This document shows, piece after piece, positions 43,618-54,100 of a DNA stretch of 64,000 nt. This DNA comes from Ruegeria atlantica (lineage in GTDB: Bacteria > Pseudomonadota > Alphaproteobacteria > Rhodobacterales > Rhodobacteraceae): contig NZ_WQCG01000001.1 in assembly GCF_013032505.1 (NCBI RefSeq), positions 1,240,001-1,304,000 on the forward strand, given 5' to 3'. The stretch's first letter is position 1; every line of letters starts with the position of its first letter. The position numbers and the translations under genes are program-made. The notes under the pieces are model-generated. The model was not told the DNA's origin, searched no databases, and saw only the letters and a list, made by a program, of their open reading frames with translations.

Positions 43618-44196
43618 ATGTCCTTGAAGAATCCGGCCGCTCTAGAATTTCTACAATCGCGGCGGTCGCGCCCAGCGAAAACGCTGATTGAACCCGCGCC
43701 CACGCGGGACCAGTTGTTACCCCTGCTAACGGCCGCGGCGCGCAGTCCGGATCATGGCAAGCTGGAACCCTGGCGTTTCATCGTGCTCGATAAAGGCGCT
43801 ATGCCGCGCCTTGCGCAATTGACCGAAGAATGTGGCTCGGCGCTGGGTAAATCCGCCGAGGACATAGCCAAGGCCCGCAACCAGTTTGACATGGGCCATC
43901 TGGCGGTCGCTGTGGTCGAGGTGCAAAAACCGTCAGCGAAAATCCCCGCGCTCGAGCAGACCTATTCCGCCGGCGCTGTGTGCCTGGCCCTGCTGAATGC
44001 CGCTCTTGCTGCGGGTTGGGGGGCGAACTGGTTGTCTGGTTGGCAGACACATGATCGCGGTTTCTGCCTAAAGGCGTTCGGTTTGCAAGACAACGAACGC
44101 GTCGCGGGCCTTATCCATATCGCGACCGAGGGCTCAGCGCCGCCGGAAAGGCCGCGCCCTGATGTGGCCGCATTGACCGAGTGGGTTTCGGAATGA
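43618..44196 (+). CDS. Nitroreductase family protein (YdjA-like)
   Basis: 192 residues: FLQSRRSRPAK (FMN phosphate contact), AARSPDHGKLEPWRFIVL (typical of YdjA), and GWGANWLSGW. These small FMN enzymes reduce nitro groups or other acceptors with NAD(P)H. The next gene overlaps its stop (ATGA), so it is co-expressed with an EI24 membrane protein. Substrate unknown. Confidence 0.88.
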   Translation: MSLKNPAALEFLQSRRSRPAKTLIEPAPTRDQLLPLLTAAARSPDHGKLEPWRFIVLDKGAMPRLAQLTEECGSALGKSAEDIAKARNQFDMGHLAVAVVEVQKPSAKIPALEQTYSAGAVCLALLNAALAAGWGANWLSGWQTHDRGFCLKAFGLQDNERVAGLIHIATEGSAPPERPRPDVAALTEWVSE

Positions 44197-44891
44197 TCAT
44201 CTTTAATGCCTTTTTCGCAGCACTGGGACAGATCGGAGACCCAAAGTTCCGATCCGTCCTGTTGCGCGGCGTTGGCCTGACGATCGTTTTTCTGATCCTC
44301 GCCTGTGCAGCCGCAATCTGGATAATCAACCGCCTTTCAGGGAACGAGATATCACTACCCTTTGTCGGTGCCGTACCGTGGCTGAACGACGTGCTGAATT
44401 ATTCGGGCATCTTTGTCGTCCTGATCCTGCCTGTGTTCCTGATGGTTCCGGTCGCTTCGGCGGTTACGTCATTGTTCCTGGAAGAGGTCGCTCAAGCCGT
44501 TGAGGACAAGCACTATCCGACCCTTCCCAAAGTCCCCGGCATTCCGCTCAGCGAAAGTATACTGGACGGGCTGAGTTTCATGGGGGTTCTGATAGTTGCC
44601 AACCTGCTGGCCCTTATCCTGTACGCGATATTTACCCCGCTCGCCCCGTTCATCTTCTGGGGCATGAACGGATTCCTTTTGGGACGAGAGTACTTTACTT
44701 TGGCAGCGATGCGCAGGTTGGGTCGTGAAGGTGCACGTAAACTGCGCGCCAAGCACGCTACGACCATCTGGATGGCGGGAACGTTAATGGCGATCCCGCT
44801 TTCCGTACCTTTGGTAAACCTTGTGATCCCAATCCTAGGGGTCGCAACCTTCACCCATATCTACCACAAACTGTCGGGGCCAACCGCATAA
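44193..44891 (+). CDS. EI24/CysZ-like membrane protein
   Basis: 232 residues with about six membrane segments, matching the EI24 domain (CysZ-related): FFAALGQIGDPKF near the start, PVFLMVPVASAVTSLFLEEVA and GMNGFLLGREYF. CysZ in E. coli takes up sulfate, but alphaproteobacterial members have not been assigned. ATG at 44193 inside the stop of the nitroreductase gene; an in-frame GTG four codons earlier is less likely. Confidence 0.83.
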   Translation: MIIFNAFFAALGQIGDPKFRSVLLRGVGLTIVFLILACAAAIWIINRLSGNEISLPFVGAVPWLNDVLNYSGIFVVLILPVFLMVPVASAVTSLFLEEVAQAVEDKHYPTLPKVPGIPLSESILDGLSFMGVLIVANLLALILYAIFTPLAPFIFWGMNGFLLGREYFTLAAMRRLGREGARKLRAKHATTIWMAGTLMAIPLSVPLVNLVIPILGVATFTHIYHKLSGPTA

Positions 44892-44894
44892 AGT

Positions 44895-45170
44895 TCAGCC
44901 GCGCGGCTCCAACTGATTCAACCAGTCAAAGTCACGCACCGAAATAACGCCGGACAAGATAATGCCAGCGATTATGGCCCACAGCACCACCGAGATACCG
45001 GTGGTGATCCACATCTTTTTCTTTAAGTGATGCTCTTCCGGTGCGCCCGAATGGGTGCCCGGAACGATGTCACCCAGATCACCCTGCGTCTTGATGCGGA
45101 TTGGCAGCACCACCAGCAAGGTCATGAACCAGATTACGGCGAACAATACGGCCGCAGCAGTAATCGTCAT
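44895..45170 (-). CDS. DUF1467 membrane protein
   Basis: 91 residues with two membrane helices at either end (TITAAAVLFAVIWFMTLLVVLP and WITTGISVVLWAIIAGIIL, read in parts) and a short Gly/Asp-rich loop (GDLGDIVPGTHSGAPE). This is the DUF1467 family, often beside mce in Rhodobacteraceae, of unknown function. Separated by 21 bases from the epimerase gene upstream, so the two form an operon. Confidence 0.9.
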   Translation of the reverse strand: MTITAAAVLFAVIWFMTLLVVLPIRIKTQGDLGDIVPGTHSGAPEEHHLKKKMWITTGISVVLWAIIAGIILSGVISVRDFDWLNQLEPRG

Positions 45171-45191
45171 CTCATCCCCTCCGGGGTTTGG

Positions 45192-45596
45192 TTAGACCTG
45201 TTCCAGCTCGACCAGGCAGCCATTAAAGTCCTTGGGGTGCAGAAACAGCACCGGTTTACCATGCGCACCGATTTTGGGCTCGCCTGAGCCCAGCACGCGC
45301 GCTCCGGTTTCCTTCAGATGATCGCGCGCGGCGATGATATCCTCGACCTCGTAGCAGACATGGTGGATGCCGCCGGCGGGATTCTTTTCCAGAAACCCAT
45401 TGATCGGACTGTCGTCACCCAGCGGGTAAAGTAGTTCGATCTTGGTGTTGGGCAGTTCGATGAAAACAACAGTTACGCCATGATCCGGCTCATCTTGCGG
45501 GGCGCCGACCTTCGCACCCAACGCGCTGCGGTACTGCTCAGAGGCAGCCTCAAGATCAGGGACGGCAATGGCGACGTGGTTCAGGCGACCAATCAT
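45192..45596 (-). CDS. mce: Methylmalonyl-CoA epimerase
   Basis: 134 residues of the VOC superfamily, typical epimerase length. Motifs: LNHVAIAVPDLEAA, GGIHHVCYEVEDI and FLHPKDFNGCLVELEQ; the two His and the Glu at the end form the metal site. It interconverts (S)- and (R)-methylmalonyl-CoA in propionate catabolism. The mutase genes are not in this window. Confidence 0.95.
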   Translation of the reverse strand: MIGRLNHVAIAVPDLEAASEQYRSALGAKVGAPQDEPDHGVTVVFIELPNTKIELLYPLGDDSPINGFLEKNPAGGIHHVCYEVEDIIAARDHLKETGARVLGSGEPKIGAHGKPVLFLHPKDFNGCLVELEQV

Positions 45597-45731
45597 GGAA
45601 CTCTCCTCTATTTCGGCGTTGCAGCGGTTATGGGGGCTGATTGGGTAAAGGACAAGTGCGCCAAATTGACGTTAACGCCCTGTTAGCCAGAACTTCCTAG
45701 CGTAAGGCATCTGCTGATTAGGAGTTCCGCC

Positions 45732-46448
45732 ATGGACGATTCGAGCCCCTTTGCCTCTCCCGCGCAGCCGACGGCCACGCGGCCCCTGCTGGGACAAACC
45801 ATTTTGGTTGTGGAAGACAGCCGCTATGCCTGCGACGCTATTCGGCTTATGTGCCTGCACAGTGGTGCGCGTATCAGGCGGGCGGATTGCCTGCAATCGG
45901 CGCGGCGTCACCTTCAGATCTACCGCCCGTCTGTCATCATCGTGGATATGGGTCTGCCCGACGGGTCCGGTGCAGATCTGATCGCCGATCTGTCTGAAGC
46001 CACGCCCCGTATTGGGGCCATTCTTGGCATGTCGGGCGACGACCAAACGAAACGCGCCGCAATGCGGGCCGGTGCCGATGGTTTTTTGGCGAAACCCCTA
46101 AAATCTCTGGCCTATTTTCAGACGTCGATTCTGGAATGTCTGCCCGAAGACCGCCGCCCCAGCAGCCCACATGCAGTCCGGGATGAGGTGATTCATGCCG
46201 ATCCGATGGCCTATCAGGATGACATGGCCCATATCGCCGACATTCTGGCCGGTCCGAATGATCAGCGCACGCTGGATTACGCGGCACAGTTTCTGCACGG
46301 GGTTGCCCGCGATGCCGAGGATACGGTTCTGGCAGAAGCTGCCCAGCGGCTTGCCGAATCCCGGGCTGACGGGACCCCAGTAACGGCTATAGCCGCTCAA
46401 GTCGCCGGAATTGTGCAGACCCGTTTGGAACAGCGCGAGGCGATTTGA
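45732..46448 (+). CDS. Response regulator with a helical C-terminal domain
   Basis: 238 residues. Receiver domain about 22-135 with VVEDS (acidic pair 28-29), phosphoacceptor Asp72 in IIVDMGLPDG, Ser101 and Lys121 in FLAKP. The C-terminal ~100 residues are helical (DDMAHIADILAGPNDQ... QFLHGVARDAEDTVLAEAAQ) without a DNA-binding motif; it resembles a histidine-phosphotransfer-like helical bundle but the expected HxxKG is not clear. No kinase lies nearby, so it is an orphan. A 39-residue membrane gene follows directly. Confidence 0.85.
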   Translation: MDDSSPFASPAQPTATRPLLGQTILVVEDSRYACDAIRLMCLHSGARIRRADCLQSARRHLQIYRPSVIIVDMGLPDGSGADLIADLSEATPRIGAILGMSGDDQTKRAAMRAGADGFLAKPLKSLAYFQTSILECLPEDRRPSSPHAVRDEVIHADPMAYQDDMAHIADILAGPNDQRTLDYAAQFLHGVARDAEDTVLAEAAQRLAESRADGTPVTAIAAQVAGIVQTRLEQREAI

Positions 46449-46449
46449 G

Positions 46450-46569
46450 ATGATGACCGCTTACTTCATAACCGCAACGATCCTGTGCCTTTGGATCTAC
46501 TGGCAAACGCGCGCCACCGCCCGCGATATTCGATCGAGCCGGAAGTCATTTAGGGACCCATGGGAATAG
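46450..46569 (+). CDS. 39-residue putative membrane protein downstream of the response regulator
   Basis: ATG ATG ACC start two bases after the response-regulator stop, ending TAG at 46567-46569. One hydrophobic segment (YFITATILCLWIYW) is followed by a basic, Arg/Ser-rich tail (ATARDIRSSRKSFRDPWE), consistent with a single-pass inner-membrane peptide whose tail faces the cytoplasm. Position implies translation coupled to the regulator. Real gene status unproven. Confidence 0.5.
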   Translation: MMTAYFITATILCLWIYWQTRATARDIRSSRKSFRDPWE

Positions 46570-46656
46570 GTCGCCGACAAACGGGCTAGGCGGATCTGTG
46601 AACAGTCATTGCTATAGGTCCACGACCGAGACATATGCACCAGCGCGAGCCATAAA

Positions 46657-46687
46657 AAAACCCGCTGCAGGGTAAGCAGCGGGTTTT
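46657..46687 (-). terminator. Terminator of aspS
   Basis: AAAACCCGCTGC / GCAGCGGGTTTT with a 7-base loop; on the minus strand it is followed by a T-run. Confidence 0.9.
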
Positions 46688-46694
46688 GCTATTC

Positions 46695-48470
46695 TCAGTC
46701 CTGAGGGATGATCCGCAGGCCCAGCTCCATCATCTGATCCGAGGTCGGATCGGACGGTGCGTCCATCATTAGATCCTCGGCACGCTGGTTCATGGGGAAC
46801 ATCATGACCTCGCGGATGTTGGCTTCGTCGGCCAGCAACATCACGATACGGTCGATACCAGCGGCGCAGCCACCGTGCGGCGGCGCACCATAATGGAAGG
46901 CGTTGAACAGCGCCCCAAAACGGCTTTTCACTTCTTCTTCGCCGTATCCTGCCAGTTCAAAGGCTTTCAGCATGATTTCCGGCTTGTGGTTCCGGATCGC
47001 GCCCGACACCAGCTCATACCCGTTACAGGCGAGGTCGTACTGATAGCCACGCACGTCCAGAGGATTGCCGTCCAGAGCCTCCATTCCGCCCTGCGGCATC
47101 GAGAACGGGTTGTGTTCAAAGTCGATCGCGCCGGTTTCTTCGTCCTGCTCATAGATCGGAAAATCCACGATCCAGGCAAAGGCAAAGCGATCTTTCTCGG
47201 TCAGGTTCAGTTCCTCACCAATCACATCACGCGCCTTGCCAGCGACTTTTTCAAAGGCTTTCGGCTTACCACCTAGGAAGAATGCCGCATCGCCGACACC
47301 TAGCCCCAGTTGCTGACGGATCGCCTCGGTGCGTTCGGGGCCGATGTTTTTGGCCAGCGGTCCTGCGGCCTCCATCCCTTCGCCCTGATCGCGCCAGAAG
47401 ATGTAGCCCATACCGGGCAGACCCTCTTTCTGGGCAAACGCGTTCATGCGGTCACAGAACTTGCGGCTGCCGCCGGTCGGCGCAGGGATGGCGCGGATTT
47501 CGGTGCCGTCCTGTTCCAACAGCTTCGCGAAAATCGCGAAGCCAGAGCCGCGGAAGTGGTCGGAGACCACTTGCATTTTAATAGGGTTCCGCAGGTCGGG
47601 CTTGTCGCTGCCGTACCACAGGGCCGCGTCCTTGTAGGAAATCTGCGGCCATTCCTGGTCGACCTTGCGGCCGCCACCGAACTCTTCGAACACACCGGTC
47701 AGAACCGGCTGGATCGTGTCGAACACGTCCTGCTGTTCGACAAACGACATCTCAAGATCAAGCTGGTAGAAATCAGTGGGCGAGCGATCGGCGCGCGGGT
47801 CTTCGTCGCGGAAGCAGGGCGCAATCTGGAAATACTTGTCGAAGCCCGACACCATGATCAGCTGTTTGAACTGCTGTGGCGCTTGCGGCAGCGCGTAAAA
47901 CTTGCCCGGGTGCAGACGCGAGGGCACAAGGAAGTCGCGCGCGCCTTCCGGCGAAGAGGCGGTGATGATCGGTGTCTGATACTCGCGGAAGCCCTGATCC
48001 CACATGCGTTTGCGCATGGAAGAAACAACATCCGAGCGCAGCGTCATGTTCTGCTGCATCGCTTCGCGACGCAGGTCCAGATAGCGATAGCGCAGGCGCG
48101 TTTCCTCTGGGTATTCCTGATCGCCGAACACCATCAGCGGCAGTTCGTCGGCGGCACCCAGCACTTCCAGCTCACGCACGTAAACTTCAACCTCTCCGGT
48201 CGGAAGTTTCGGGTTCACCAGTTCCGGGTCACGCGCTTTTACGGTGCCGTCGATACGGATACACCACTCGGACCGAACACTTTCAAGCTCGGCAAAAGCT
48301 GCACTGTCGCCGTCGCAGAGAACCTGTGTCACCCCGAAATGGTCGCGCAGGTCGATGAACAGCACGCCGCCGTGATCTCGAACCCGATGCACCCAACCGG
48401 ACAGGCGAACGGTTTCGCCAACATTGGCGGCGGTCAGTGCGGCGCAGGTGTGGCTGCGGTAGGCGTGCAT
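46695..48470 (-). CDS. aspS: Aspartyl-tRNA synthetase (AspRS)
   Basis: 591 residues, the bacterial (long) type with GAD insertion domain. Segments: [22 protein letters not shown] (anticodon OB-fold), [43 protein letters not shown] (motif 2), [17 protein letters not shown] (motif 3). The ATG at 48470 with GAAGGG before it starts the OB-fold; a longer frame adds 14 residues without similarity. In alphaproteobacteria AspRS is often non-discriminating, coupled to GatCAB; not decidable here. Monocistronic with strong terminator. Confidence 0.96.
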   Translation of the reverse strand: MHAYRSHTCAALTAANVGETVRLSGWVHRVRDHGGVLFIDLRDHFGVTQVLCDGDSAAFAELESVRSEWCIRIDGTVKARDPELVNPKLPTGEVEVYVRELEVLGAADELPLMVFGDQEYPEETRLRYRYLDLRREAMQQNMTLRSDVVSSMRKRMWDQGFREYQTPIITASSPEGARDFLVPSRLHPGKFYALPQAPQQFKQLIMVSGFDKYFQIAPCFRDEDPRADRSPTDFYQLDLEMSFVEQQDVFDTIQPVLTGVFEEFGGGRKVDQEWPQISYKDAALWYGSDKPDLRNPIKMQVVSDHFRGSGFAIFAKLLEQDGTEIRAIPAPTGGSRKFCDRMNAFAQKEGLPGMGYIFWRDQGEGMEAAGPLAKNIGPERTEAIRQQLGLGVGDAAFFLGGKPKAFEKVAGKARDVIGEELNLTEKDRFAFAWIVDFPIYEQDEETGAIDFEHNPFSMPQGGMEALDGNPLDVRGYQYDLACNGYELVSGAIRNHKPEIMLKAFELAGYGEEEVKSRFGALFNAFHYGAPPHGGCAAGIDRIVMLLADEANIREVMMFPMNQRAEDLMMDAPSDPTSDQMMELGLRIIPQD

Positions 48471-48548
48471 GGATATATCCCTTCGGGCGCAGAATTCGTC
48501 GCGCCGATACACCCTGTCAGGCTTGGAAAGTCAAGGCAGGTCGCGCCG

Positions 48549-49220
48549 TCAAAACGGCCTTTGGACGTTACCGGAATAGAAATAGATGCCCAGACCGGCC
48601 GCAAAGATGATATTACCCGCGATTGCGTGCAACAGAACCGCATAGAAAAACGACCCGCGCTTGCGATATGCCCAAGTGAACAGCAGCCCACCGGCAAAGG
48701 TCATGATGGCGACGATCCAGCTCCAGTACATCAGGTGGGCCAGCGAAAACAGGGACGCGTTCAGAAGGTAAGCTGCTTTCCCGTTTGGCAGGATTGCTTG
48801 ATAGCGGCGGAAGAACAGCGACCGGAACAACAGCTCTTGCGGCAGGGCGGAAGCAATCGGGTAAGCCAGCCAGATCACGGCCAGGAATTCGGGCCGGTAG
48901 AGAAGCATGCGAAATGCAACATCCGGTCTCGTTGCCAATACGATCGCCGTGCAAAACGCGGTCATAACAACAGTGAACACGGCGAGTTCGCGCCACGACC
49001 AGTTGCGCCAGTTGTACCGAAGTTCGGCCCAGGCAAAGCCCGGCGTGCAGTGGAGCAGGATGATTCCGATGGCCGTGAAAGTGAACAGCGACGGAAACAT
49101 CCAGTTCGGAGGGAAGAAAACCGCGATCAGGACCGGCACTGCTATGAAAAACAGGCCGAATTCCAGCCGCAACCGAAAGTGCTGCGTCCCGTCATGCGCC
49201 CAATCACTTTGTTTGCTCAC
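48549..49220 (-). CDS. CPBP-family (Abi) intramembrane protein
   Basis: 223 residues with about seven membrane segments. CPBP signature: PQELLFRSLFFRRY (Gln128-Glu129-x3-Arg133), His162 in SLAHLMY and His198 in LLHAIAGN. Canonical members have EExxxR; here the first Glu is Gln. Family members are CAAX-prenyl-endopeptidase-like proteases, in bacteria often linked to bacteriocin immunity or protein maturation. Its stop overlaps the next gene (pabC) region by four bases on the same strand. Substrate unknown. Confidence 0.82.
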   Translation of the reverse strand: MSKQSDWAHDGTQHFRLRLEFGLFFIAVPVLIAVFFPPNWMFPSLFTFTAIGIILLHCTPGFAWAELRYNWRNWSWRELAVFTVVMTAFCTAIVLATRPDVAFRMLLYRPEFLAVIWLAYPIASALPQELLFRSLFFRRYQAILPNGKAAYLLNASLFSLAHLMYWSWIVAIMTFAGGLLFTWAYRKRGSFFYAVLLHAIAGNIIFAAGLGIYFYSGNVQRPF

Positions 49221-49864
49221 AATACCGCCAACTCCGCCCGGATCAGGCCACGCAAGGAATTCCCTACGAAAACTTTTTCCGCGTTTTGCAGATCGGTCAA
49301 GGACAAGACGCTTTCGGTAACCTGTTTATTATCAATCAGTTCTTCTCGCAGAATTCCCGGAAGCAAACCGCAGCTCAACTTCGGGGTCAGGCGGCGACCG
49401 TCCGGCATGTGCAGGAACAGGTTGGTGATGGTCCCTTCGCACAGTTCGTCACGTTCATTCAGAAACAGCATCTCATCGATTCCACCGGGCAACGACGCAC
49501 GGGCTGTGTCGTAGACAGAGCGTTGGGTTGTCTTGTGCTGCAGCCAAACATCTGACGTCGAAAGCCGTGTATCCGTTACCGCGACCCGCCAAACCGGAGG
49601 GTTTTCGGCCAGCACTCCGGTTGTCACGTCATACGTTCCATCAACTGCCAGCGTCAGCCGGCACCGAAGGGGTGATTGCCCCGCGACAGAATCCAATGTC
49701 TTAAGGGCCGCGTCCCGATCGAATGGAATGTCCAGGGTTGCAGCCGATCGGGCCATGCGGGCCAGATGCCGCTCTTTGCGCCCGAACCCTTGCCCGGGTC
49801 GAAAGCCCAAAGTTTCGATCAGACGGAAGTCAGGGTCACTTGGCGGGCAAAGCGGGCTTTCCAT
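49217..49864 (-). CDS. pabC: Aminotransferase class IV, probable aminodeoxychorismate lyase
   Basis: 215 residues of the class IV PLP fold: IETLGFRPGQGF start, HLARMARSAATLDIPF, the PLP lysine in QHKTTQRSVYD, and NELCEGTITNLFL-like (DELCEGTITNLFL) followed by GLLPGILREEL. With pabB upstream and overlapping by 46 bases, aminodeoxychorismate lyase (p-aminobenzoate for folate) is the likely job. Shorter than E. coli PabC (269) but in line with Roseobacter homologues. Confidence 0.85.
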   Translation of the reverse strand: MESPLCPPSDPDFRLIETLGFRPGQGFGRKERHLARMARSAATLDIPFDRDAALKTLDSVAGQSPLRCRLTLAVDGTYDVTTGVLAENPPVWRVAVTDTRLSTSDVWLQHKTTQRSVYDTARASLPGGIDEMLFLNERDELCEGTITNLFLHMPDGRRLTPKLSCGLLPGILREELIDNKQVTESVLSLTDLQNAEKVFVGNSLRGLIRAELAVL

Positions 49865-50946
49865 AGCGCTTCCTCGTATTCGGATGGGGCCGTGCTGTCC
49901 CAGATGACGCCGCCGCCCACATTCAGGGTGGCCGAACCATCCTCGACCATCAGCGTCCGGATCGCCACGTTGAATTCTGAACGCCCATCAGGGGCGGCCC
50001 AGCCGATCGCACCACAATAGATGTCGCGCGGCCAAGGTTCGAGGTCGGACAAAATCTCCATCGCGCGGATTTTCGGCGCACCGGTGATCGAGCCGCACGG
50101 AAACAGCGCCATCAGGATATCCGACAGCTCGGCACCCATATGAAGCTGTGCCTGCACCAGCGAGATCATCTGATGCACGGTTGCGTAAGTTTCGACTTTG
50201 AACAGTTCGGGCACTTTGACGGATCCCGGCATCGCAACGCGACTGATATCGTTGCGCAAAAGGTCGACGATCATCAGGTTCTCGGCCCGGTTTTTTTCGT
50301 CAATGGCCAGGAACGCGCGGCGTCGGGTGTCCTCGGCCATGTCGTCGCTGCGGGGCTGAGTGCCCTTCATTGGGCGGGTTTCGATCCCTCGGTCCGCATT
50401 CGTACGAAAAAACAGCTCAGGCGAACGACTGAGCAGATCGGGCAATCCATCCTGCTGAATCAGTGCGCCGTGACCCACGGGCTGCTCGGCTGCCAGTGCA
50501 GCATAGAGTGCAGCGCTGTCGCCATCCACTTTCAAATCAATCGGGAATGTCAGGTTCGCCTGATAGATATCCCCTGCCCCAATGGCGTCGTGCACGTCTT
50601 GAAAAGCCCGCGTGTACCGCGCCTCATCCCAGCGCGGCTCAAAGCGGGTAAAACCACCGGATGGCGCGGGAAGCTCGCGTTGAGTCGGCCGATCAAAAAC
50701 ACCAAAGCACAACAAAGGCAGCCGACGGCCTGTTGGCATGCGATCCGCCAGGCGCGCCTCAAGCGCATATCCCATCTCATAGCTGGCATAACCGGCCAGC
50801 CATGCCCCTTGTGCACGTGCCTCGTCCAATGCCTCCATCGCCTGGGGCACGTCCTCCGCATTGTCCGCGCGGATCACTTCGGCTGGCCGGTCGAAACTGG
50901 TTCCGACCCCGACTGGCCCCTGATCAAACCGAATACGCAATTGCAT
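49819..50946 (-). CDS. pabB: Aminodeoxychorismate synthase component I
   Basis: 375 residues, chorismate-binding enzyme: AGYASYEMGYALE, IGAGDIYQANLTFPI, SPELFFR, MKGTQPR, LLRNDISRVA, PCGSITGAPKIRAMEI (the chorismate-binding signature) and GGGVIWDSTAPSEYEEAL. It makes 4-amino-4-deoxychorismate for folate. Start at 50946 with AGGAATTTGAGG just upstream; an extended frame to 51144 overlaps the carB start and lacks similarity. Co-translated with pabC. The glutaminase partner (PabA) is not in the window. Confidence 0.92.
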   Translation of the reverse strand: MQLRIRFDQGPVGVGTSFDRPAEVIRADNAEDVPQAMEALDEARAQGAWLAGYASYEMGYALEARLADRMPTGRRLPLLCFGVFDRPTQRELPAPSGGFTRFEPRWDEARYTRAFQDVHDAIGAGDIYQANLTFPIDLKVDGDSAALYAALAAEQPVGHGALIQQDGLPDLLSRSPELFFRTNADRGIETRPMKGTQPRSDDMAEDTRRRAFLAIDEKNRAENLMIVDLLRNDISRVAMPGSVKVPELFKVETYATVHQMISLVQAQLHMGAELSDILMALFPCGSITGAPKIRAMEILSDLEPWPRDIYCGAIGWAAPDGRSEFNVAIRTLMVEDGSATLNVGGGVIWDSTAPSEYEEALWKARFARQVTLTSV

Positions 50947-51124
50947 CCTCAAATTCCTGTGCTGCGCGATATAGAGGATACGGCGGAGAGGGAAAGAGGT
51001 TAAAGCGGCAAATTCGTCCCTGTTTCCGATACCTCTTGAACCTTTTCGCGCGGTCCCTATAACGCAGGACAATTTGGGCGCTTGGGGTGCGCCCTGACTC
51101 GCGGACAATCGAAGGAACAAGGCC

Positions 51125-54100
51125 ATGCCGAGAAGAACCGACATTCAGTCGATCATGATCATCGGGGCGGGCCCCATTGTTATCGGTCAGGCTTGCGAAT
51201 TCGACTATTCCGGCGCTCAGGCCTGCAAGGCGCTGCGTGAAGAAGGATACCGGGTCATCCTGGTGAACTCAAACCCTGCAACCATCATGACCGATCCCGA
51301 ATTGGCCGACGCGACTTATATCGAGCCGATCACGCCCGAGGTCGTTGCCAAGATCATAGAGAAAGAGCGCCCTGACGCCCTTCTGCCCACAATGGGTGGT
51401 CAGACTGGCTTGAACACCTCACTCGCGCTGGAAGAGATGGGTGTGCTGGACAAATTCGGTGTCGAAATGATCGGCGCCAAGCGCGACGCCATCGAAATGG
51501 CCGAAGACCGCGCCCTGTTCCGCGAAGCGATGGACCGGTTGGGCATCGAAAACCCCAAAGCCGAGATTGTAACCGCCCCGAAAGACGACAGCGGCAAGAA
51601 AGACCTTGATGCTGGCGTCGCGTTGGCCCTCGAAACTCTCGAAACTGTCGGTCTTCCGGCCATCATCCGCCCCGCCTTTACGCTGGGCGGCACCGGCGGC
51701 GGCGTGGCGTATAACCGTGAGGATTATATTCATATTTGCCGCACAGGCATGGATGCCTCGCCCGTTGGTCAGATCCTGATCGATGAAAGCCTGCTGGGTT
51801 GGAAAGAATACGAGATGGAGGTGGTGCGTGACACTGCGGACAACGCCATCATCGTCTGCTCCATCGAAAACGTCGACCCCATGGGTGTGCACACCGGCGA
51901 CTCGATCACCGTTGCCCCTGCTCTGACGCTGACCGACAAAGAATACCAGATCATGCGCAATCACTCGATTGCTGTGTTACGTGAAATCGGTGTCGAAACT
52001 GGCGGATCAAACGTGCAATGGGCGATCAACCCGGTTGATGGCCGCATGGTCGTGATTGAGATGAACCCGCGCGTATCGCGATCTTCGGCGCTGGCGTCAA
52101 AGGCGACAGGTTTCCCGATTGCCAAGATCGCAGCCAAGCTGGCCGTGGGCTACACGCTGGACGAGCTGGACAACGACATCACCAAAGTCACACCGGCCTC
52201 GTTCGAGCCGACCATCGACTATGTCGTCACCAAGATCCCAAAATTCGCGTTCGAGAAATTCCCCGGCTCCGAACCCTACCTGACCACCGCGATGAAATCG
52301 GTAGGTGAGGCGATGTCCATCGGTCGCACCATCCACGAATCGATGCAAAAGGCGTTGGCCTCGATGGAATCGGGTCTGACAGGCTTTGATGAGATCGAAA
52401 TCCCCGGCCTGAATGTCGGTGTCTGGGACGAGGCCGACGACAGGGCCGCCGTCATTAAGGCGATCAGCCAGCAGACACCCGACCGCCTGCGCACCATCGC
52501 ACAAGCTATGCGGCATGGCCTGACCGATGACGAAATCTTTGGCGTCACTAAATTCGACCCGTGGTTCCTGGCCCGTATTCGCGAGATCATCGATGCCGAG
52601 CGTCAGGTGCGCAAGGATGGCCTGCCGGTGACCGAAGATGGCGTCCGCAAGCTCAAAATGCTGGGCTTCACTGACGCACGTTTGGGCAATCTGACCGGGC
52701 GTGACGAAGACAATGTCCGCCGAGCCCGACGGAACCTTGGTGTCAACGCCGTATTCAAACGCATCGACACCTGCGCTGCCGAGTTCGAAGCGCAAACGCC
52801 TTATATGTATTCGACCTATGAAGCCCCGATGATGGGCGAGGTTGAATGCGAGGCACGCCCGTCTGATCGTAAAAAGGTCGTCATCCTCGGCGGTGGTCCG
52901 AACCGGATCGGTCAAGGGATCGAGTTCGACTATTGCTGCTGTCACGCCTGCTTCGCGCTGACAGAGGCTGGTTATGAAACCATCATGATCAACTGCAACC
53001 CCGAGACCGTGTCGACCGACTATGACACCTCGGACCGGCTGTATTTCGAACCGTTAACCTTTGAGCACGTCATGGAAATCCTGACGAAGGAACAGGAAAA
53101 CGGCAACTTGCACGGTGTGATCGTTCAGTACGGCGGTCAGACCCCTCTGAAACTGGCCAACGCGTTGGAATCAGAAGGCATTCCGATCCTCGGCACCACG
53201 CCGGACGCCATCGACCTGGCCGAAGACCGTGAACGGTTCCAGGCACTGGTCAATGATCTGGGCCTAAAACAGCCTAAGAATGGCATCGCATCCACCGACG
53301 AACAAGCGCTTGAAATTGCTGAAGATATCGGTTTCCCGCTGGTGATCCGCCCTTCTTACGTTCTGGGTGGTCGCGCTATGGAAATCGTACGCGATATGGA
53401 TCAACTGAAACGCTACATCAACGAGGCGGTGGTCGTCTCGGGCGACAGCCCTGTGCTGCTGGATAGCTATCTGGCTGGTGCGGTTGAGCTGGACGTTGAC
53501 GCTCTTTGTGATGGCACAGACGTTCACGTTGCAGGCATCATGCAGCACATCGAAGAAGCTGGCGTCCACTCGGGCGACTCGGCCTGTTCGCTGCCGCCCT
53601 ATTCGCTGTCAAAAGAGATCATCGCGCAAATCAAGGACCAAGCATACAAACTGGCCAAAGCGTTGAACGTCGTCGGCCTGATGAATGTGCAGTTCGCGAT
53701 CAAGGATGATGAAATCTACCTGATCGAAGTGAACCCACGCGCCTCGCGCACCGTGCCATTTGTCGCCAAGGCGACCGACAGCGCGATTGCATCCATCGCA
53801 GCCCGCGTCATGGCCGGCGAAAAACTCTCAAGCTTCCCTCAGCGCCCTGCGTATAAGGAAGGTCAGGACACTAAGATCGCCGACCAGATGACGCTGGCCG
53901 ATCCGGACATGCCTTGGTTCTCGGTGAAAGAGGCCGTGTTGCCCTTTGCCCGTTTCCCTGGAGTTGACACGATTCTGGGCCCGGAAATGCGGTCGACCGG
54001 TGAGGTCATGGGTTGGGACCGCGACTTCCCTCGCGCCTTCCTGAAGGCGCAGATGGGCGCGGGTATGGTTCTGCCTTCTTCGGGCCGCGCGTTCATCTCG

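Noticed and set aside
47310-49514. 734-codon open frame on the plus strand
   Set aside because: It runs antisense through aspS, the CPBP gene and pabC; its Arg/Gln/His-rich composition is typical of antisense frames in GC-rich DNA, and the opposite genes are certain.
52097-52945. 282-codon open frame on the minus strand
   Set aside because: Antisense to carB, no similarity to a known protein.
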